DNA from: Betaproteobacteria bacterium
GTDB taxonomy: Bacteria > Pseudomonadota > Gammaproteobacteria > Burkholderiales > Burkholderiaceae_C
Length of the DNA: 32,520 bases
Assembly: GCA_009921265.1 (NCBI GenBank)
Contig: RFYV01000036.1
Coordinates: 1 to 32,520, forward strand
Direction of reading: 5' to 3'
Shown here piece after piece: positions 7,930 to 16,986 of the stretch (positions are counted from its first letter, which is position 1; the number at the start of each line of letters is the position of its first letter). The translations under genes and the position numbers were made by a program. Below the pieces are notes generated by a model. The model made no database searches. It had not been told where the DNA came from and saw only the letters and a program-made list of their open reading frames with translations.

Positions 7930-8424
7930 TTGACTAATTTCACACTCAATAACCAAAAAATAGCGTTGTCACTCAACGAACAGTATCCGTTGATTGATGT
8001 CTTGCGCAATCACTGCAGCATCGACTCGCCCAAATGGGGTTGTGGCCTTGAGCAATGCGGTGCTTGTCATGTATTGATCGATGGAAAATCCAAGCCCACT
8101 TGTCAATCACCACTTGCATCGGTTGAACGTCAATCGATTCAAACATTAGAGTCTGCATCTTTAGATGACTCCAAGCATCTCACCCATCAAAAACAATTAC
8201 GCGCATTGCAGCAAGCATTTTTGATCGAGCAAGCCGCGCAATGTGGTTATTGCACGAGTGGCATGTTGATGACGAGTGCTGAACTGTTATTTAAAAATAA
8301 AACTCCGACCGAAGAACAAATAAAAATTGCGCTCGATGGTCATCTGTGTCGATGCGGTGCGCAACAACGCATTGTGCGCGCAGTGATGTTGGCTGCACAC
8401 AACCTGAGCAAGGAGCAAGCATGA
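7930..8424 (+). CDS. (2Fe-2S)-binding small subunit of a xanthine dehydrogenase-family oxidoreductase
   Basis: This 164-residue protein carries two [2Fe-2S] clusters that pass electrons from the molybdenum site, as in isoquinoline 1-oxidoreductase IorA and nicotinate dehydrogenase NdhS-type subunits. The plant-type cluster ligands are C38, C43, C46 and C58; the second cluster ligands are C105, C108, C140 and C142 (QCGYCTSGM and LCRCG). The start is TTG, supported by AGGAG five bases upstream; the ATG at 7925 runs straight into a stop. Its stop overlaps the large-subunit ATG. No FAD subunit gene is present, so electrons probably go to a cytochrome or another acceptor. Confidence 0.9.
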   Translation: MTNFTLNNQKIALSLNEQYPLIDVLRNHCSIDSPKWGCGLEQCGACHVLIDGKSKPTCQSPLASVERQSIQTLESASLDDSKHLTHQKQLRALQQAFLIEQAAQCGYCTSGMLMTSAELLFKNKTPTEEQIKIALDGHLCRCGAQQRIVRAVMLAAHNLSKEQA

Positions 8425-10502
8425 ACGCCAACGCATTACCCAAAAGTTTGCAAGCGCAGCCCTTGATCTCGCAATGGGTGCGTCCCAGAAATGACGGATC
8501 GTGGGACGTGTACAGCGGTAAAGTCGATATCGGACAGGGCATCACGCATGCATTGCGTTTGATCGCGGCTGAAACTTTGCAATGCGACTTACAAAGCATT
8601 CACATGATCAACCCGAGCACCATGCACAGTCCGGATGAAGGCATGACGTCGGGCAGTTATTCGGTACAAGATTCGGGTACTGCAGTGCGTCATGCGTGCG
8701 CGCACGCCAAATGGTTGGTCGACCACGAACCTAATCGTCAAAACATCGATTGGCATATTCCCATTGATATAGAAAAATTAGTTGCGCACTCATCGCAAAC
8801 GTCTTCACAGAAAAAAACTGTCTATCGCGATGATTTGTTGGCGAGTGTTCAAGGTCCGCCACAATTTATCCATGATCTCAAACTGCCCGCAATGCTGCAT
8901 GGGCAAATGGTTCGCTCGCATGCCACTAACACCACGATTGATGAGCGGGTCTGGTCTGAGTTAAAAGATCGCGCATCGTCCATGACCGATGTTGTGCAGG
9001 TGGTTAAAAGCAATCAATTGATTGGTGTGGTTGCAAAAACAGAACATGCTGCTAAACAAGCCGCTGATTTTTTGTTGAACCGTTTGCAATGGAAGGTTGA
9101 TGCGCATGGGATGCAAGCAGCAACGCTTGCTCAACAATTGCAAAAGCAAAAAGCCGATACACAAATTTTTCATGAATCGGGAACCGAGCAGGCTGCAACT
9201 GCTTCGACAAGCCACTACAGCGCCACTTACACGCGCCCCTATATTCATCACGCATCACTTGCACCGAGTTGTGCGTTGGCTGTGTGGCATAGCAAACATC
9301 GCATCAATCCTGCCAGTCAGTTGCCCTATCAACTTGAGGTATGGAGTCATTCGCAAGGTATTTATTCTTTACGTCGCGATATGGCGTTGGCGTTTGAGTT
9401 GCCAGAGCAAGAAGTGCAAGTGCATCACGCGCGCGGTGCTGGATGCTATGGACAAAATGGTGCCGATGATGTGGCCTATGACGCCGCATGGTTGGCAAGT
9501 CATGTGCCCGATCAACCCGTGCGACTCATGTGGTCTAGGCGCGATGAAATGATCGTATCTCCCATGGGTTCTGCCATGGTGATGGAACTCAAAGCGAACA
9601 TCACGCAAGACCATCAAATTTTAAATTTAGAACACGTGGTGTGGAGTCAGGGGCACAGCTCTAGGCCAGGACGTGCAGCTACATCGGCGTTGTTTGGCAG
9701 TTGGCAAAAAGAAAATCCGCATCCGCGACTCGATCCCATCAACGTGCCCGCTGCTGCTGGTGCAGGCAGCGAGCGAAACACCATCACACCTTATCGCACG
9801 CAGCACCACAAAGTGGTGTCGCATCGATTGTTGGGTTTGCCTTTTCGAACCTCTGCATTGCGAAGTTTAGGTGCGCACGGCAATGTGTTTGCCGCTGAGA
9901 GTTTTATTGATGAAATTGCACACGACAGAGGAATTGACCCCATCGACTATCGCTTGTCGGTGTTAGACGATCCACGCGGTGTTCATGTTTTGAAACTTGT
10001 TGCACAACATGCTTCATGGAAAGAAAAGAAAGCGCAGTTGGCTCAAAAAGAAGGTCGGGGCATCGGTGTTGCCTATTCACGTTACAAGGGCAACAGTTCT
10101 TATTGTGCGGTGGTGGCTGAGGTTGAAGTGACGCACACCGTGCGCGTTCATCGACTCACCGTGGCGTGCGATATCGGTCGCATCGTTAATTTAGACGGCG
10201 CTGTTTTGCAAATCGAAGGCGGTGCCATTCAATCGACCAGTTGGGCGTTGAAGGAAGCTATGCATTGGAACGAAGAGGGTATTACCAGTATCGATTGGGA
10301 TGCTTATCCGATTTTGCGATTCACAGAAATTCCTGCTGTTGATATACACATGGTGATGGATAGTCCTCACCCCAGTGTTGGCGCAGGTGAGGCCACGCAA
10401 GGACCCACCACCGCTGCGATTTCCAATGCAGTGTTTAGCGCATTGGGTGTGCGAGTGAGATCATTGCCATTAACTACTGACAATATACAAAAGGCAATGT
10501 GA
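8421..10502 (+). CDS. Molybdopterin-binding large subunit, xanthine dehydrogenase family (IorB-like)
   Basis: This 693-residue protein is the molybdenum cofactor subunit of a two-subunit hydroxylase that inserts water-derived oxygen into a heteroaromatic ring or an aldehyde. The start at 8421 overlaps the small-subunit stop as ATGA; the open frame extends upstream but only inside the small-subunit gene. IorB-like order is visible: an N-terminal [19 protein letters not shown] segment, SYSVQDSG, a domain with [29 protein letters not shown], and a C-terminal [14 protein letters not shown] that places the catalytic Glu. It has no Tat signal, unlike many IorB proteins, and is rather short for the family, so a cytoplasmic enzyme is likely. 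It may prime the substrate of the divergent dioxygenase operon. The substrate is unknown. Confidence 0.87.
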   Translation: MNANALPKSLQAQPLISQWVRPRNDGSWDVYSGKVDIGQGITHALRLIAAETLQCDLQSIHMINPSTMHSPDEGMTSGSYSVQDSGTAVRHACAHAKWLVDHEPNRQNIDWHIPIDIEKLVAHSSQTSSQKKTVYRDDLLASVQGPPQFIHDLKLPAMLHGQMVRSHATNTTIDERVWSELKDRASSMTDVVQVVKSNQLIGVVAKTEHAAKQAADFLLNRLQWKVDAHGMQAATLAQQLQKQKADTQIFHESGTEQAATASTSHYSATYTRPYIHHASLAPSCALAVWHSKHRINPASQLPYQLEVWSHSQGIYSLRRDMALAFELPEQEVQVHHARGAGCYGQNGADDVAYDAAWLASHVPDQPVRLMWSRRDEMIVSPMGSAMVMELKANITQDHQILNLEHVVWSQGHSSRPGRAATSALFGSWQKENPHPRLDPINVPAAAGAGSERNTITPYRTQHHKVVSHRLLGLPFRTSALRSLGAHGNVFAAESFIDEIAHDRGIDPIDYRLSVLDDPRGVHVLKLVAQHASWKEKKAQLAQKEGRGIGVAYSRYKGNSSYCAVVAEVEVTHTVRVHRLTVACDIGRIVNLDGAVLQIEGGAIQSTSWALKEAMHWNEEGITSIDWDAYPILRFTEIPAVDIHMVMDSPHPSVGAGEATQGPTTAAISNAVFSALGVRVRSLPLTTDNIQKAM

Positions 10503-11209
10503 TGCAAGGCAAAGCGCTGGTTTTGTTTTCGGGTGGACAAGACTCAACCACCTGTTTGGCGTGGGCTTTGAATCAATACGACCATGTGGAAACAATTGGT
10601 TTTTCTTATGGACAGCGCCACCACGTTGAAATGACATGCAGACTTGATGTGCTTCAACAAATCAAAAAACAATTTCCAAATTGGGCAAACAAAATAGGTG
10701 AAGACCATGTGCTTGATTTATCGCTACTCGGTCAAATCAGCGATACAGCACTCACGCAAGAAAAAGCTATCGAGTTTTCAAATTTAAAACTACCCAATAC
10801 ATTTGTGCCGGGTCGAAATCTTTTGTTTTTTACATTTGCTGCAACCATCGCCTATCGCAGAGGTTTGCAATCATTGGTCGGTGGTATGTGCGAAACCGAT
10901 TATTCGGGCTATCCCGATTGCCGCAATGACACATTGGTCTCTTTGCAATCAACGCTATCGTTGGGTATGGATATGCCGATTCAAATCGATACGCCACTTA
11001 TGTGGATTGATAAAGCCGAGATTTGGCAGATGGCGCATTCATTGGGCAGTCAAGCCTTTGTAGACCTCATCGTTGAATCAACGCATACATGTTATTTGGG
11101 CGATCGTTCGCATCGACACGCATGGGGTTATGGTTGTGGCATGTGTCCCGCATGTCAATTGCGACTCACTGGATTTGAAAAATTTAAATCGACAGTATCA
11201 AGTCTTTAA
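10502..11209 (+). CDS. queC: 7-cyano-7-deazaguanine synthase
   Basis: QueC makes preQ0 from 7-carboxy-7-deazaguanine, ammonia and ATP in queuosine tRNA modification. The 235-residue protein has the PP-loop SGGQDS at residues 10-15, YGQRHHVEM near 37, the FVPGRNLLF and [15 protein letters not shown] signatures, and the C-terminal zinc cluster in [19 protein letters not shown]. The ATG at 10502 overlaps the preceding stop by one base and has AAAGG upstream; the in-frame GTG at 10499 is less likely. It is therefore coupled to the molybdenum hydroxylase gene, although no functional link is known. No queD or queE is in view. Its stop overlaps the stop of the convergent dctM. Confidence 0.95.
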   Translation: MQGKALVLFSGGQDSTTCLAWALNQYDHVETIGFSYGQRHHVEMTCRLDVLQQIKKQFPNWANKIGEDHVLDLSLLGQISDTALTQEKAIEFSNLKLPNTFVPGRNLLFFTFAATIAYRRGLQSLVGGMCETDYSGYPDCRNDTLVSLQSTLSLGMDMPIQIDTPLMWIDKAEIWQMAHSLGSQAFVDLIVESTHTCYLGDRSHRHAWGYGCGMCPACQLRLTGFEKFKSTVSSL

Positions 11210-12486
11210 CTCGCCATCCACTTGGCAGGCACCATAACCAACGCTGGAAATGCAATCAGCATACCGAGCACCACAATTTGCGAAACTAAAAACGGCCACA
11301 CACCTTTGATCACTTCGTGCATGGGTATGCGTCCAACACCGCACACCACATTGAGCACCGTACCCACAGGAGGTGTGAGCAGCCCAATCGCATTGTTGAT
11401 GATAAACAGGACGCCAAAATAAACAGGATCAATACCCGCTTGCCTCACCAAGGGCATGAGTACAGGCGTCAATATCAAAACAGTGGGTGCAAAGTCCAGC
11501 GCAGTACCAACCACCAACACCAACAGCATCAGCATGATCATGAGTAACATTTTGTTATCCATGAATGGCTCCATCATGGTCACCACTTGTGCAGGAATAT
11601 TCGCAACAGTGATCAACCAAGCAGACACCAAAGCAGCAGCCACCAAGAACATCACCACCGACGATGTTTTTCCTGCGGCCAACACAATGCCATACAAATC
11701 TTTGATTTTGATTTCGCGGTAGATAAACATTCCCACCAACAACGAATAAACAACCGCAACAACAGCAGCTTCAGTGGGGGTGAAAACTCCAAACTTCATA
11801 CCGCCAATAATGGTCACTGCTAACAAATAAGCCCAAAAAGCATCGGCCGTGACTTTGAGTCGCTCCATCACGCCAACCTTAGGCGCTACTTCAACCTTGT
11901 CCATGCGCGCAACAAGCCACCATGTAATTGCTAAAGCAAGTCCCATCAAGATACCTGGGAAAATACCTGCCAAAAATAATTTGGTAATCGATACACCACC
12001 TGCAACACCAAACAAAATAAAACCAATACTCGGTGGAATGATGGGAGCGATGATGCCACCTGAGGCAATCAAACCTGCTGATCGATCCATGCGATAGCCG
12101 GCTTTTTTCATCATTGGCATGAGCACTGCTGCTAACGCTGCCGTATCTGCAACAGCAGAACCCGAAAGCGAAGCCATTACGATTGCTGCTAATACAGCGA
12201 CATAACCCAATCCGCCTTGAAAATGCCCCACCCACACCATTGCAGAATTAACAATGCGTCGACTGATGCCGCCTGCATTCATTAATTCACCTGCAAGCAT
12301 AAAAAAAGGCACGGCCATCAATGGAAAATTATCGGCGCCGCTGATTAAATTTTGCGAAACGATTTGCGCGTCGAATTGATCGAGATGAAACATCAACGCC
12401 AGGCCCGACGCCAACAAAGCAAAAGCCAACGGCATGCCCAATGCCATCGCAGCAAGCAAAGAGACCACAAAAATAGTTACGGTCAT
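11206..12486 (-). CDS. dctM: TRAP transporter large permease subunit
   Basis: DctM is the ion-coupled transport subunit of a tripartite ATP-independent periplasmic (TRAP) transporter in the inner membrane. The 426-residue protein has about a dozen hydrophobic segments and family sequences such as [19 protein letters not shown] at about 56-74, [16 protein letters not shown] at about 108, and [12 protein letters not shown] near 143. The C-terminal region has [15 protein letters not shown], also typical. Its ATG overlaps the dctQ stop (ATGA), so Q and M are translated together. The DctPQM set is complete here. Substrates of such systems are mostly organic acids; this one is not identifiable. Confidence 0.95.
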   Translation of the reverse strand: MTVTIFVVSLLAAMALGMPLAFALLASGLALMFHLDQFDAQIVSQNLISGADNFPLMAVPFFMLAGELMNAGGISRRIVNSAMVWVGHFQGGLGYVAVLAAIVMASLSGSAVADTAALAAVLMPMMKKAGYRMDRSAGLIASGGIIAPIIPPSIGFILFGVAGGVSITKLFLAGIFPGILMGLALAITWWLVARMDKVEVAPKVGVMERLKVTADAFWAYLLAVTIIGGMKFGVFTPTEAAVVAVVYSLLVGMFIYREIKIKDLYGIVLAAGKTSSVVMFLVAAALVSAWLITVANIPAQVVTMMEPFMDNKMLLMIMLMLLVLVVGTALDFAPTVLILTPVLMPLVRQAGIDPVYFGVLFIINNAIGLLTPPVGTVLNVVCGVGRIPMHEVIKGVWPFLVSQIVVLGMLIAFPALVMVPAKWMAS

Positions 12487-13022
12487 GATTTTGCCCCTTG
12501 CATGAATTCTTTGGCGTCGTCTTCAGAGTCTATCACTTGTATCAATTCATCGTCGGATATATCACCACGCGCCAATCGAATCAACTTGGCGATGATGAGT
12601 AAACTCATCGAGATACTCGCTACATAACCCACGCCATAAACCCAGCTCATGGGGATCTCAACCACCGCAGACATGTTGGTAGCATTGATGGGGTGCTGTT
12701 TCCATGTGCCGTAAAACATCAAACCACAACACAACAACATCAATAATTCTGACAGCACCAAGCAAATCACTTTGCCTGTGCGTGGCAACATGCGAACAAC
12801 CGTATCAAGCCCTAAGTGCGTGCCTTCGCGCACTGCAATGATGGCGCCCAAAAACGTAATCCAAATGAATAAAAAACGCGACAACTCTTCGGAGCTGATG
12901 ATGCCCGAATTAAAACCATAACGCAAAACCACGTTACCAAACACCATAACGACCATAGCGCTTAAAAAAACAACCAACAGCACTTCAACGGTTTTAAAAA
13001 ACAAATCGGATAAAAATTTCAT
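12483..13022 (-). CDS. dctQ: TRAP transporter small permease subunit
   Basis: DctQ is the four-helix membrane subunit that pairs with DctM. The 179-residue protein has hydrophobic segments at about residues 10-32, 46-66, 88-108 and 127-152, and the family sequence EELSRFLFIWITFLGAIIAVREG with the conserved EE and W, followed by HLGLD. The ATG at 13022 is preferred, with AGG eight bases upstream; an in-frame TTG at 13028 would add two residues. Expression is separated from dctP by a strong terminator-like hairpin. The charged C-terminal tail after about residue 155 is longer than I would expect and lies in the cytoplasm or at the membrane surface. Confidence 0.93.
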   Translation of the reverse strand: MKFLSDLFFKTVEVLLVVFLSAMVVMVFGNVVLRYGFNSGIISSEELSRFLFIWITFLGAIIAVREGTHLGLDTVVRMLPRTGKVICLVLSELLMLLCCGLMFYGTWKQHPINATNMSAVVEIPMSWVYGVGYVASISMSLLIIAKLIRLARGDISDDELIQVIDSEDDAKEFMQGAKS

Positions 13023-13037
13023 GAACAATGCCTGTAC

Positions 13038-13064
13038 AAAAAAATCCCTGCCGAAGCAGGGATT
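13038..13064 (-). terminator. Rho-independent terminator/attenuator between dctP and dctQ
   Basis: On the minus strand, a perfect nine-base-pair stem (AATCCCTGC / GCAGGGATT) encloses a TTCG loop closed by C-G, the hyperstable UUCG tetraloop. It runs directly into a stretch of T residues (complement of the A run at 13038-13044). It lies 20 bases past the dctP stop and 15 bases before dctQ. The likely role is to end most transcripts after dctP, giving more binding protein than permease, and to protect the dctP 3' end. Confidence 0.85.
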
Positions 13065-13083
13065 GAATTAATAATTCAATTAA

Positions 13084-14058
13084 TTATTTAACCGCTTCAA
13101 TCGCGTTGAGCAGTGCCAAACCGTTTTTCTCACCAAAAGTTTTCTTGATGGGATCGAGTACGATTTTTTGGAACGGTGCCATGTCCACATTTTCAATCAC
13201 TTGCATGCCTGATTTTTTGAGATCAGCAACCACTTTGGCAGCATTTTGCGCATTGAGATCGCGTTGGTATTTTGCAGATTCATGCGCGGCATCCAACACA
13301 ATTTTTTGATAGTTGGCTGGCAAACCATCAAACTTGGCTTTGTTCATGGCCACAATCAAGGGTGAATACACGTGATTACTCACGGTTAAATGTTTTTGCA
13401 CTTCGTAAAACTTAGCCGACCATGTGACGTTGATGGGATGCTCTTGTGCATCAAAAGCACCCGTCTCAAGCGCTGTGTACAACTCAGAGATGGGCATCGG
13501 TGAAGGATTCATGCCCAACAACTTGAATGCTTGAATGTGATAGGGGTTGGGTGTGGAGCGAATCTTCAAACCCTTCAAATCATCGGGTGTGCGAACAGGG
13601 CGCTTATTGTTGGTGAATGCTCGCCATCCGTTTTCCCAATAAGCCAATCCTTTAAGGCTGTGCGGTGACAACTCATCCAACACGCCGTGACCGACAGAGC
13701 CGTCGAGAACGTTGTAGGCGTGTTGTGCACTTCTAAATACAAAAGGCAATTCCATGGCAGCGGTGTTTGAAACAATGCCGTTGTAGTTGGATGCACCTGA
13801 AGAAACAATATCAATCGTGCCGCCACGTGCGCCATTGATCATGGCTGCATCGTTGCCCAATTGGTTCGACGGAAAGATGGTGATTTCAATGTCGCCGTTG
13901 GTGCGTTGCTTGACCAACTCTGCAAACTTAACAGCAGCTGCGTGTTGACCGTCGGTTGTTGGAACAGCGTGTCCCATTTTGAGGTTGAATTTGGCTGCAA
14001 AAGCAACAGAGCCAACGCTCACCATGAGTGCGGCAATCAATACACGAGAAAGCTTCAT
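13084..14058 (-). CDS. dctP: TRAP transporter substrate-binding protein
   Basis: DctP-type periplasmic receptor, 324 residues, that delivers substrate to DctQM. The signal peptide is about residues 1-22 (VLIAALMVSVGSVAFA). The mature protein starts KFNLKMGHAVPTTDGQHAAAVKFAE, has LGNDAAMINGARGGTIDI near 62, and ends with KIRSTPNPYHIQAFKLLGMNPSPMP, whose Arg is the usual carboxylate-binding residue of DctP proteins. The ATG at 14058 has GGAGATTTTC before it; an upstream TTG at 14070 lies inside that site and is rejected. It is first in the dctP-Q-M operon and separated from dctQ by a terminator. The conserved Arg supports an organic-acid ligand; which acid is unknown. Confidence 0.95.
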   Translation of the reverse strand: MKLSRVLIAALMVSVGSVAFAAKFNLKMGHAVPTTDGQHAAAVKFAELVKQRTNGDIEITIFPSNQLGNDAAMINGARGGTIDIVSSGASNYNGIVSNTAAMELPFVFRSAQHAYNVLDGSVGHGVLDELSPHSLKGLAYWENGWRAFTNNKRPVRTPDDLKGLKIRSTPNPYHIQAFKLLGMNPSPMPISELYTALETGAFDAQEHPINVTWSAKFYEVQKHLTVSNHVYSPLIVAMNKAKFDGLPANYQKIVLDAAHESAKYQRDLNAQNAAKVVADLKKSGMQVIENVDMAPFQKIVLDPIKKTFGEKNGLALLNAIEAVK

Positions 14059-14132
14059 GAAAATCTCCAAAACAAAATTGTGATAATTTTTGAACAGCGT
14101 TGAATCTTCTAAGAAAATGCATACAACTTTTG

Positions 14133-14148
14133 CAAGGGTTTACCCTTG
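14133..14148. promoter_or_regulatory. Perfect inverted repeat upstream of dctP
   Basis: CAAGGGT-TT-ACCCTTG is a perfect 16-base palindrome, 75 bases upstream of dctP and just past the end of the NUDIX gene. It could fold as a weak terminator for the NUDIX gene on the minus strand, but the T-rich tail is poor. An operator for the TRAP operon is the other reading. Both are inference from position. Confidence 0.4.
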
Positions 14149-14152
14149 ATCG

Positions 14153-14695
14153 CTACTCAATATCGACCAGATGCAAGCTAAATTGTCCTTTTTTGCGATC
14201 GGCAAAAAAATGCTTGAGTGTTTCTCTAACGGTTTTAAAAGCAATCTCATCCCAAGGAATATCTGCTTCGTTAAATAAAACAGCTTCAATGGTTTCGTGA
14301 CCTGGCTCGAATTGATTGCTCAACAATTGAGCTTGATAAAAAAAATGCACTTGACCTACACGCGCCACATTGAGAACCGAAAACAAATCTTTGATTTCAA
14401 ATTGAGCGCCTGCTTCTTCTTGTGTTTCGCGCCCCGCACCATGTGCCAAAGTTTCGCCCAACTCCAAAAAACCTGCAGGTAATGTCCATTTGCCAAAGCG
14501 TGGTTCGATATTTCGTTTGCATAACAAGACTTGATCTTTCCAAACGGGAATCGTTCCCACCACGTTGAGCGGATTTTCGTAATGAATCGTGGCGCAAGAA
14601 GGGCATACCGCACGCACGCGCGTGTCCCCATCGTCAGGTACGCGATTTTCAACAGCAGTGCCGCAGTTTTTGCAATGTTTGATGGGTGTGCGCAT
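14153..14695 (-). CDS. NUDIX hydrolase with N-terminal zinc ribbon
   Basis: This 180-residue protein hydrolyses a nucleoside diphosphate linked to another group; the substrate is not known. A zinc ribbon is formed by C8, C11, C31 and C34. The Nudix box is complete: G75, E81, R89, E90, E93, E94 and G96 in GFLELGETLAHGAGRE and the residues that follow. The arrangement resembles NudC-type NADH pyrophosphatases and the many Zn-ribbon NUDIX proteins of Burkholderiales, but the SQPWPxPxS motif of true NudC is absent. The gene lies 11 bases downstream of the FAH-family gene on the same strand and is probably cotranscribed with it. Confidence 0.9.
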   Translation of the reverse strand: MRTPIKHCKNCGTAVENRVPDDGDTRVRAVCPSCATIHYENPLNVVGTIPVWKDQVLLCKRNIEPRFGKWTLPAGFLELGETLAHGAGRETQEEAGAQFEIKDLFSVLNVARVGQVHFFYQAQLLSNQFEPGHETIEAVLFNEADIPWDEIAFKTVRETLKHFFADRKKGQFSLHLVDIE

Positions 14696-14706
14696 GCGTT
14701 TTATTA

Positions 14707-15402
14707 TCAGGTGACTTGAATATGCAATTCGCCCAAGCCACTGACGCGGCCCACCATTTTGTCGCCTGATACAACTGCGCCAACACCTTCGGGTGTGCCA
14801 GAGTAAATCAAATCACCAGGTAGCAAATCCCAAGCAGCAGACAAGTGCTCAATGATTTCACCAATGTTCCAAATCAATTTATTAATTCCGCTGGTTTGAA
14901 CCATTTTTTCGTTCACGGTGAGATCAATGCTTGATGCAGTCACGTCGCCTGCTTTTGTAACAGGTGTGATGGGACCGATGGGCGCACTGTGGTCATAGGC
15001 TTTGCCAATGCACCAAGGTCTGCCTTGTTTTTTCATGTCGTTTTGTAAATCGCGACGCGTCATATCCAAACCAATGGCGTAACCATAAATGTAAGAGGCG
15101 GCATCTGCGGCCTTGATTTGCTTGCCTGCTTTACCAATTGCAATCACCAACTCAATTTCGTGGTGCAAATTTTTGGTCAATGTCGGATAAGGAATTGTTC
15201 CTGTTTTGCCATCGGGCACCACCACTAACGCATCTGCGGGCTTCATGAAGAAAAAAGGTGGCTCGCGTCCTGTAAAGCCCATTTCCTTGGCGTGTTCTTC
15301 GTAGTTTCGCCCTACGCAATAAATGCGGTGAACAGGAAATTCTTGCGAGCTACCCACAACGGGTACGGCGACAACGCTTGGAGGTATGAATACATAAGAC
15401 AT
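14707..15402 (-). CDS. Fumarylacetoacetate hydrolase family protein (fumarylpyruvate hydrolase-like)
   Basis: This 231-residue enzyme has the single-domain FAH fold, like fumarylpyruvate hydrolase and YcgM-type acylpyruvases that split fumarylpyruvate to fumarate and pyruvate. Evidence is VGRNYEEHAKEMGFTGREPP near the N-terminus, HHEIELVIAIGKAG with the metal-binding Glu residues, YGYAIGLDMTRRDLQNDMKK, and SGTPEGVGAV near the C-terminus. The start at 15402 has AAAGG before it; the longer frame from 15435 adds a non-conserved extension. The divergent maiA encodes the matching cis-trans isomerase, which suggests a gentisate- or homogentisate-type lower pathway. Oxaloacetate tautomerase or decarboxylase activity is another option in this family. 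Confidence 0.9.
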   Translation of the reverse strand: MSYVFIPPSVVAVPVVGSSQEFPVHRIYCVGRNYEEHAKEMGFTGREPPFFFMKPADALVVVPDGKTGTIPYPTLTKNLHHEIELVIAIGKAGKQIKAADAASYIYGYAIGLDMTRRDLQNDMKKQGRPWCIGKAYDHSAPIGPITPVTKAGDVTASSIDLTVNEKMVQTSGINKLIWNIGEIIEHLSAAWDLLPGDLIYSGTPEGVGAVVSGDKMVGRVSGLGELHIQVT

Positions 15403-15544
15403 AAAAAACCTTTGAACGATGAAAGTGTTGAACAACCCCGTAGTTTAGGCAATATTGACCAATTTGTTTTTTCGGCACTTATCAGCTCATCTACAGCCAT
15501 GGATGTATCGTCAATTGATAGCAATCAAGGTATGCTACGGAGCT

Positions 15545-16183
15545 ATGAAACTACACAATTATTTTCGATCTTCTGCGTCCTACAGGGTGCGTATTGCAAT
15601 GCAACTTAAGGGCTTGCCCTTCGAATACATAGCTATTCATTTGGCCAAGGGCGAGCATTTATCTCAGTCATTTCAAGACTTCAACGCTGAGGGTTTGTTG
15701 CCTGTTTTGGAGGTCGATGGCCTTCAATTGACGCAATCCATGGCCATCATCGAATATTTAGACGAGACGAGACCTCAATTTCCGCTGCTACCCGCTGAAG
15801 CGCAAGGTCGAGCTCGTGTTCGTGCGTTATCGCAAATCATCGCTTGCGAAATTCATCCCGTTAATAATTTGCGAATTCTCAAATACCTAACCAAAGATTT
15901 AAAGATCGCTGAAGAAAATAAAAACACTTGGTATCGACATTGGGTTGCGCTCGGACTGCAAGCTTTTGAGAAACAACTCACACAAGGTCCTTCAGGAAAA
16001 TTTTGCTACGGAGATACGCCGACAATGGTTGATTGTTGTTTAGTGCCACAAATTTATAACGCCGAGCGATTCAAAGTGGACTTAAGCGAATTTAAACGCA
16101 CGATGTTGGCGTATGAGGCGTGCATGAAATTGCCAGAGTTTCAAAAAGCCCATCCATCGGCTTGTCCGGATTTTGAAGCTTGA
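15545..16183 (+). CDS. maiA: Maleylacetoacetate/maleylpyruvate isomerase (zeta-class GST)
   Basis: This 212-residue glutathione-dependent isomerase converts maleylacetoacetate to fumarylacetoacetate, or maleylpyruvate to fumarylpyruvate. The zeta-class signature SSASYRVRIAM is at residues 8-18, the glutathione-site QSMAIIEYLDETRP in the thioredoxin-like domain, and VDCCLVPQIYNAERF in the C-terminal helical domain. The start at 15545 has CGGAG six bases upstream; the frame extends to 15455 but without conserved sequence. It lies 142 bases from the divergent FAH-family start and overlaps pgeF by one base (TGATG). The ring-cleavage dioxygenase that would feed it is not in the window. Sequence alone does not decide between the two substrates. 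Confidence 0.92.
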   Translation: MKLHNYFRSSASYRVRIAMQLKGLPFEYIAIHLAKGEHLSQSFQDFNAEGLLPVLEVDGLQLTQSMAIIEYLDETRPQFPLLPAEAQGRARVRALSQIIACEIHPVNNLRILKYLTKDLKIAEENKNTWYRHWVALGLQAFEKQLTQGPSGKFCYGDTPTMVDCCLVPQIYNAERFKVDLSEFKRTMLAYEACMKLPEFQKAHPSACPDFEA

Positions 16184-16986
16184 TGTCAAACGATTTTGTT
16201 CAATATGGGCCTCATTCATGGCCTGCAAATTGGCTAATCCCTAAACACTTACCCAATGGTGTGAGAGCCGTTTGCACCACGCGCGAAGGTGGTGAATCAA
16301 AAGTACCCTATGAGAGTTTTAATTTAGGTAATCATGTTGGGGACGACGAACAACATGTGAAAAAAAATCGTCAACACCTTCAATCACTGTTAGGTGTGCG
16401 TCCCGTATTTTTAAAACAAGTTCATGCATGGGACGTAATTGAAATTTCTAATGGGATCATTGACGACACGGTCGCAGACGTTTGCTTTACAAGTCAAAAA
16501 CAAATCGCATGCACCATCATGGTCGCCGATTGTTTGCCCGTACTGGCATGGAATTCATCGGGCACTTGGGTGGGAGCGGCTCACGCAGGATGGCGCGGTT
16601 TATTAGGAAGTTATGGACGCGGTGTTTTCGAAGTGTTGGTGTCATCGTTACCCAATCATGTCAAAGTATCAGACCTTCATGTTTGGTTAGGACCATGTAT
16701 TGGCCCCACTGCCTTTGAAGTGGGTGAAGACGTTTACCCCGCTTTTGTTTCGCAATCTGCGCAATCACACAATGCGTTCGTACCCCATCAACAACAATCC
16801 CAAAAATGGTGGGCTGATTTACAAAGCTTGGCTCGCAAGAGACTTCAACATTTAGGCGTGCAGCACATCGATGGTAACGATGGTTCTTCTGATTGGTGCA
16901 CGGTGCTTAACCGCGAATTATTTTTTTCTCATCGACGCGACAAAGTAAGCGGTCGCTTTGCGGCTTGTATTTGGATTGATACTTAA
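16183..16986 (+). CDS. pgeF: Peptidoglycan editing factor PgeF (YfiH/DUF152 family)
   Basis: PgeF removes wrongly built muropeptides from the cell-wall precursor pool; the same fold was once annotated as polyphenol oxidase/laccase. The 267-residue protein has VCTTREGGES near residue 30, QVHAWDV (metal-site His), ADCLPVLAW (Cys) and AHAGWRGLLGSYG (His), the conserved metal-binding set, followed by LGPCIGPTAFEVG. The ATG at 16183 overlaps the maiA stop, so the two are translationally coupled. The gene precedes phaC here, as in other Burkholderiales I know. Its stop shares bases with that of the convergent small membrane protein gene. Confidence 0.95.
   Translation: MSNDFVQYGPHSWPANWLIPKHLPNGVRAVCTTREGGESKVPYESFNLGNHVGDDEQHVKKNRQHLQSLLGVRPVFLKQVHAWDVIEISNGIIDDTVADVCFTSQKQIACTIMVADCLPVLAWNSSGTWVGAAHAGWRGLLGSYGRGVFEVLVSSLPNHVKVSDLHVWLGPCIGPTAFEVGEDVYPAFVSQSAQSHNAFVPHQQQSQKWWADLQSLARKRLQHLGVQHIDGNDGSSDWCTVLNRELFFSHRRDKVSGRFAACIWIDT

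Noticed and set aside
8346-8420. Longer N-terminus for the molybdopterin subunit
   Set aside because: It lies entirely inside the 2Fe-2S subunit gene; the ATG at 8421 with ATGA overlap is the normal arrangement.
11206-11209. Frameshift or fusion between queC and dctM
   Set aside because: The two genes are convergent and only share stop-codon bases; both are full length.
15455-15544. Upstream extension of maiA
   Set aside because: The zeta-class GST start MKLHNYF aligns at 15545 and has a ribosome binding site; the extension has none.
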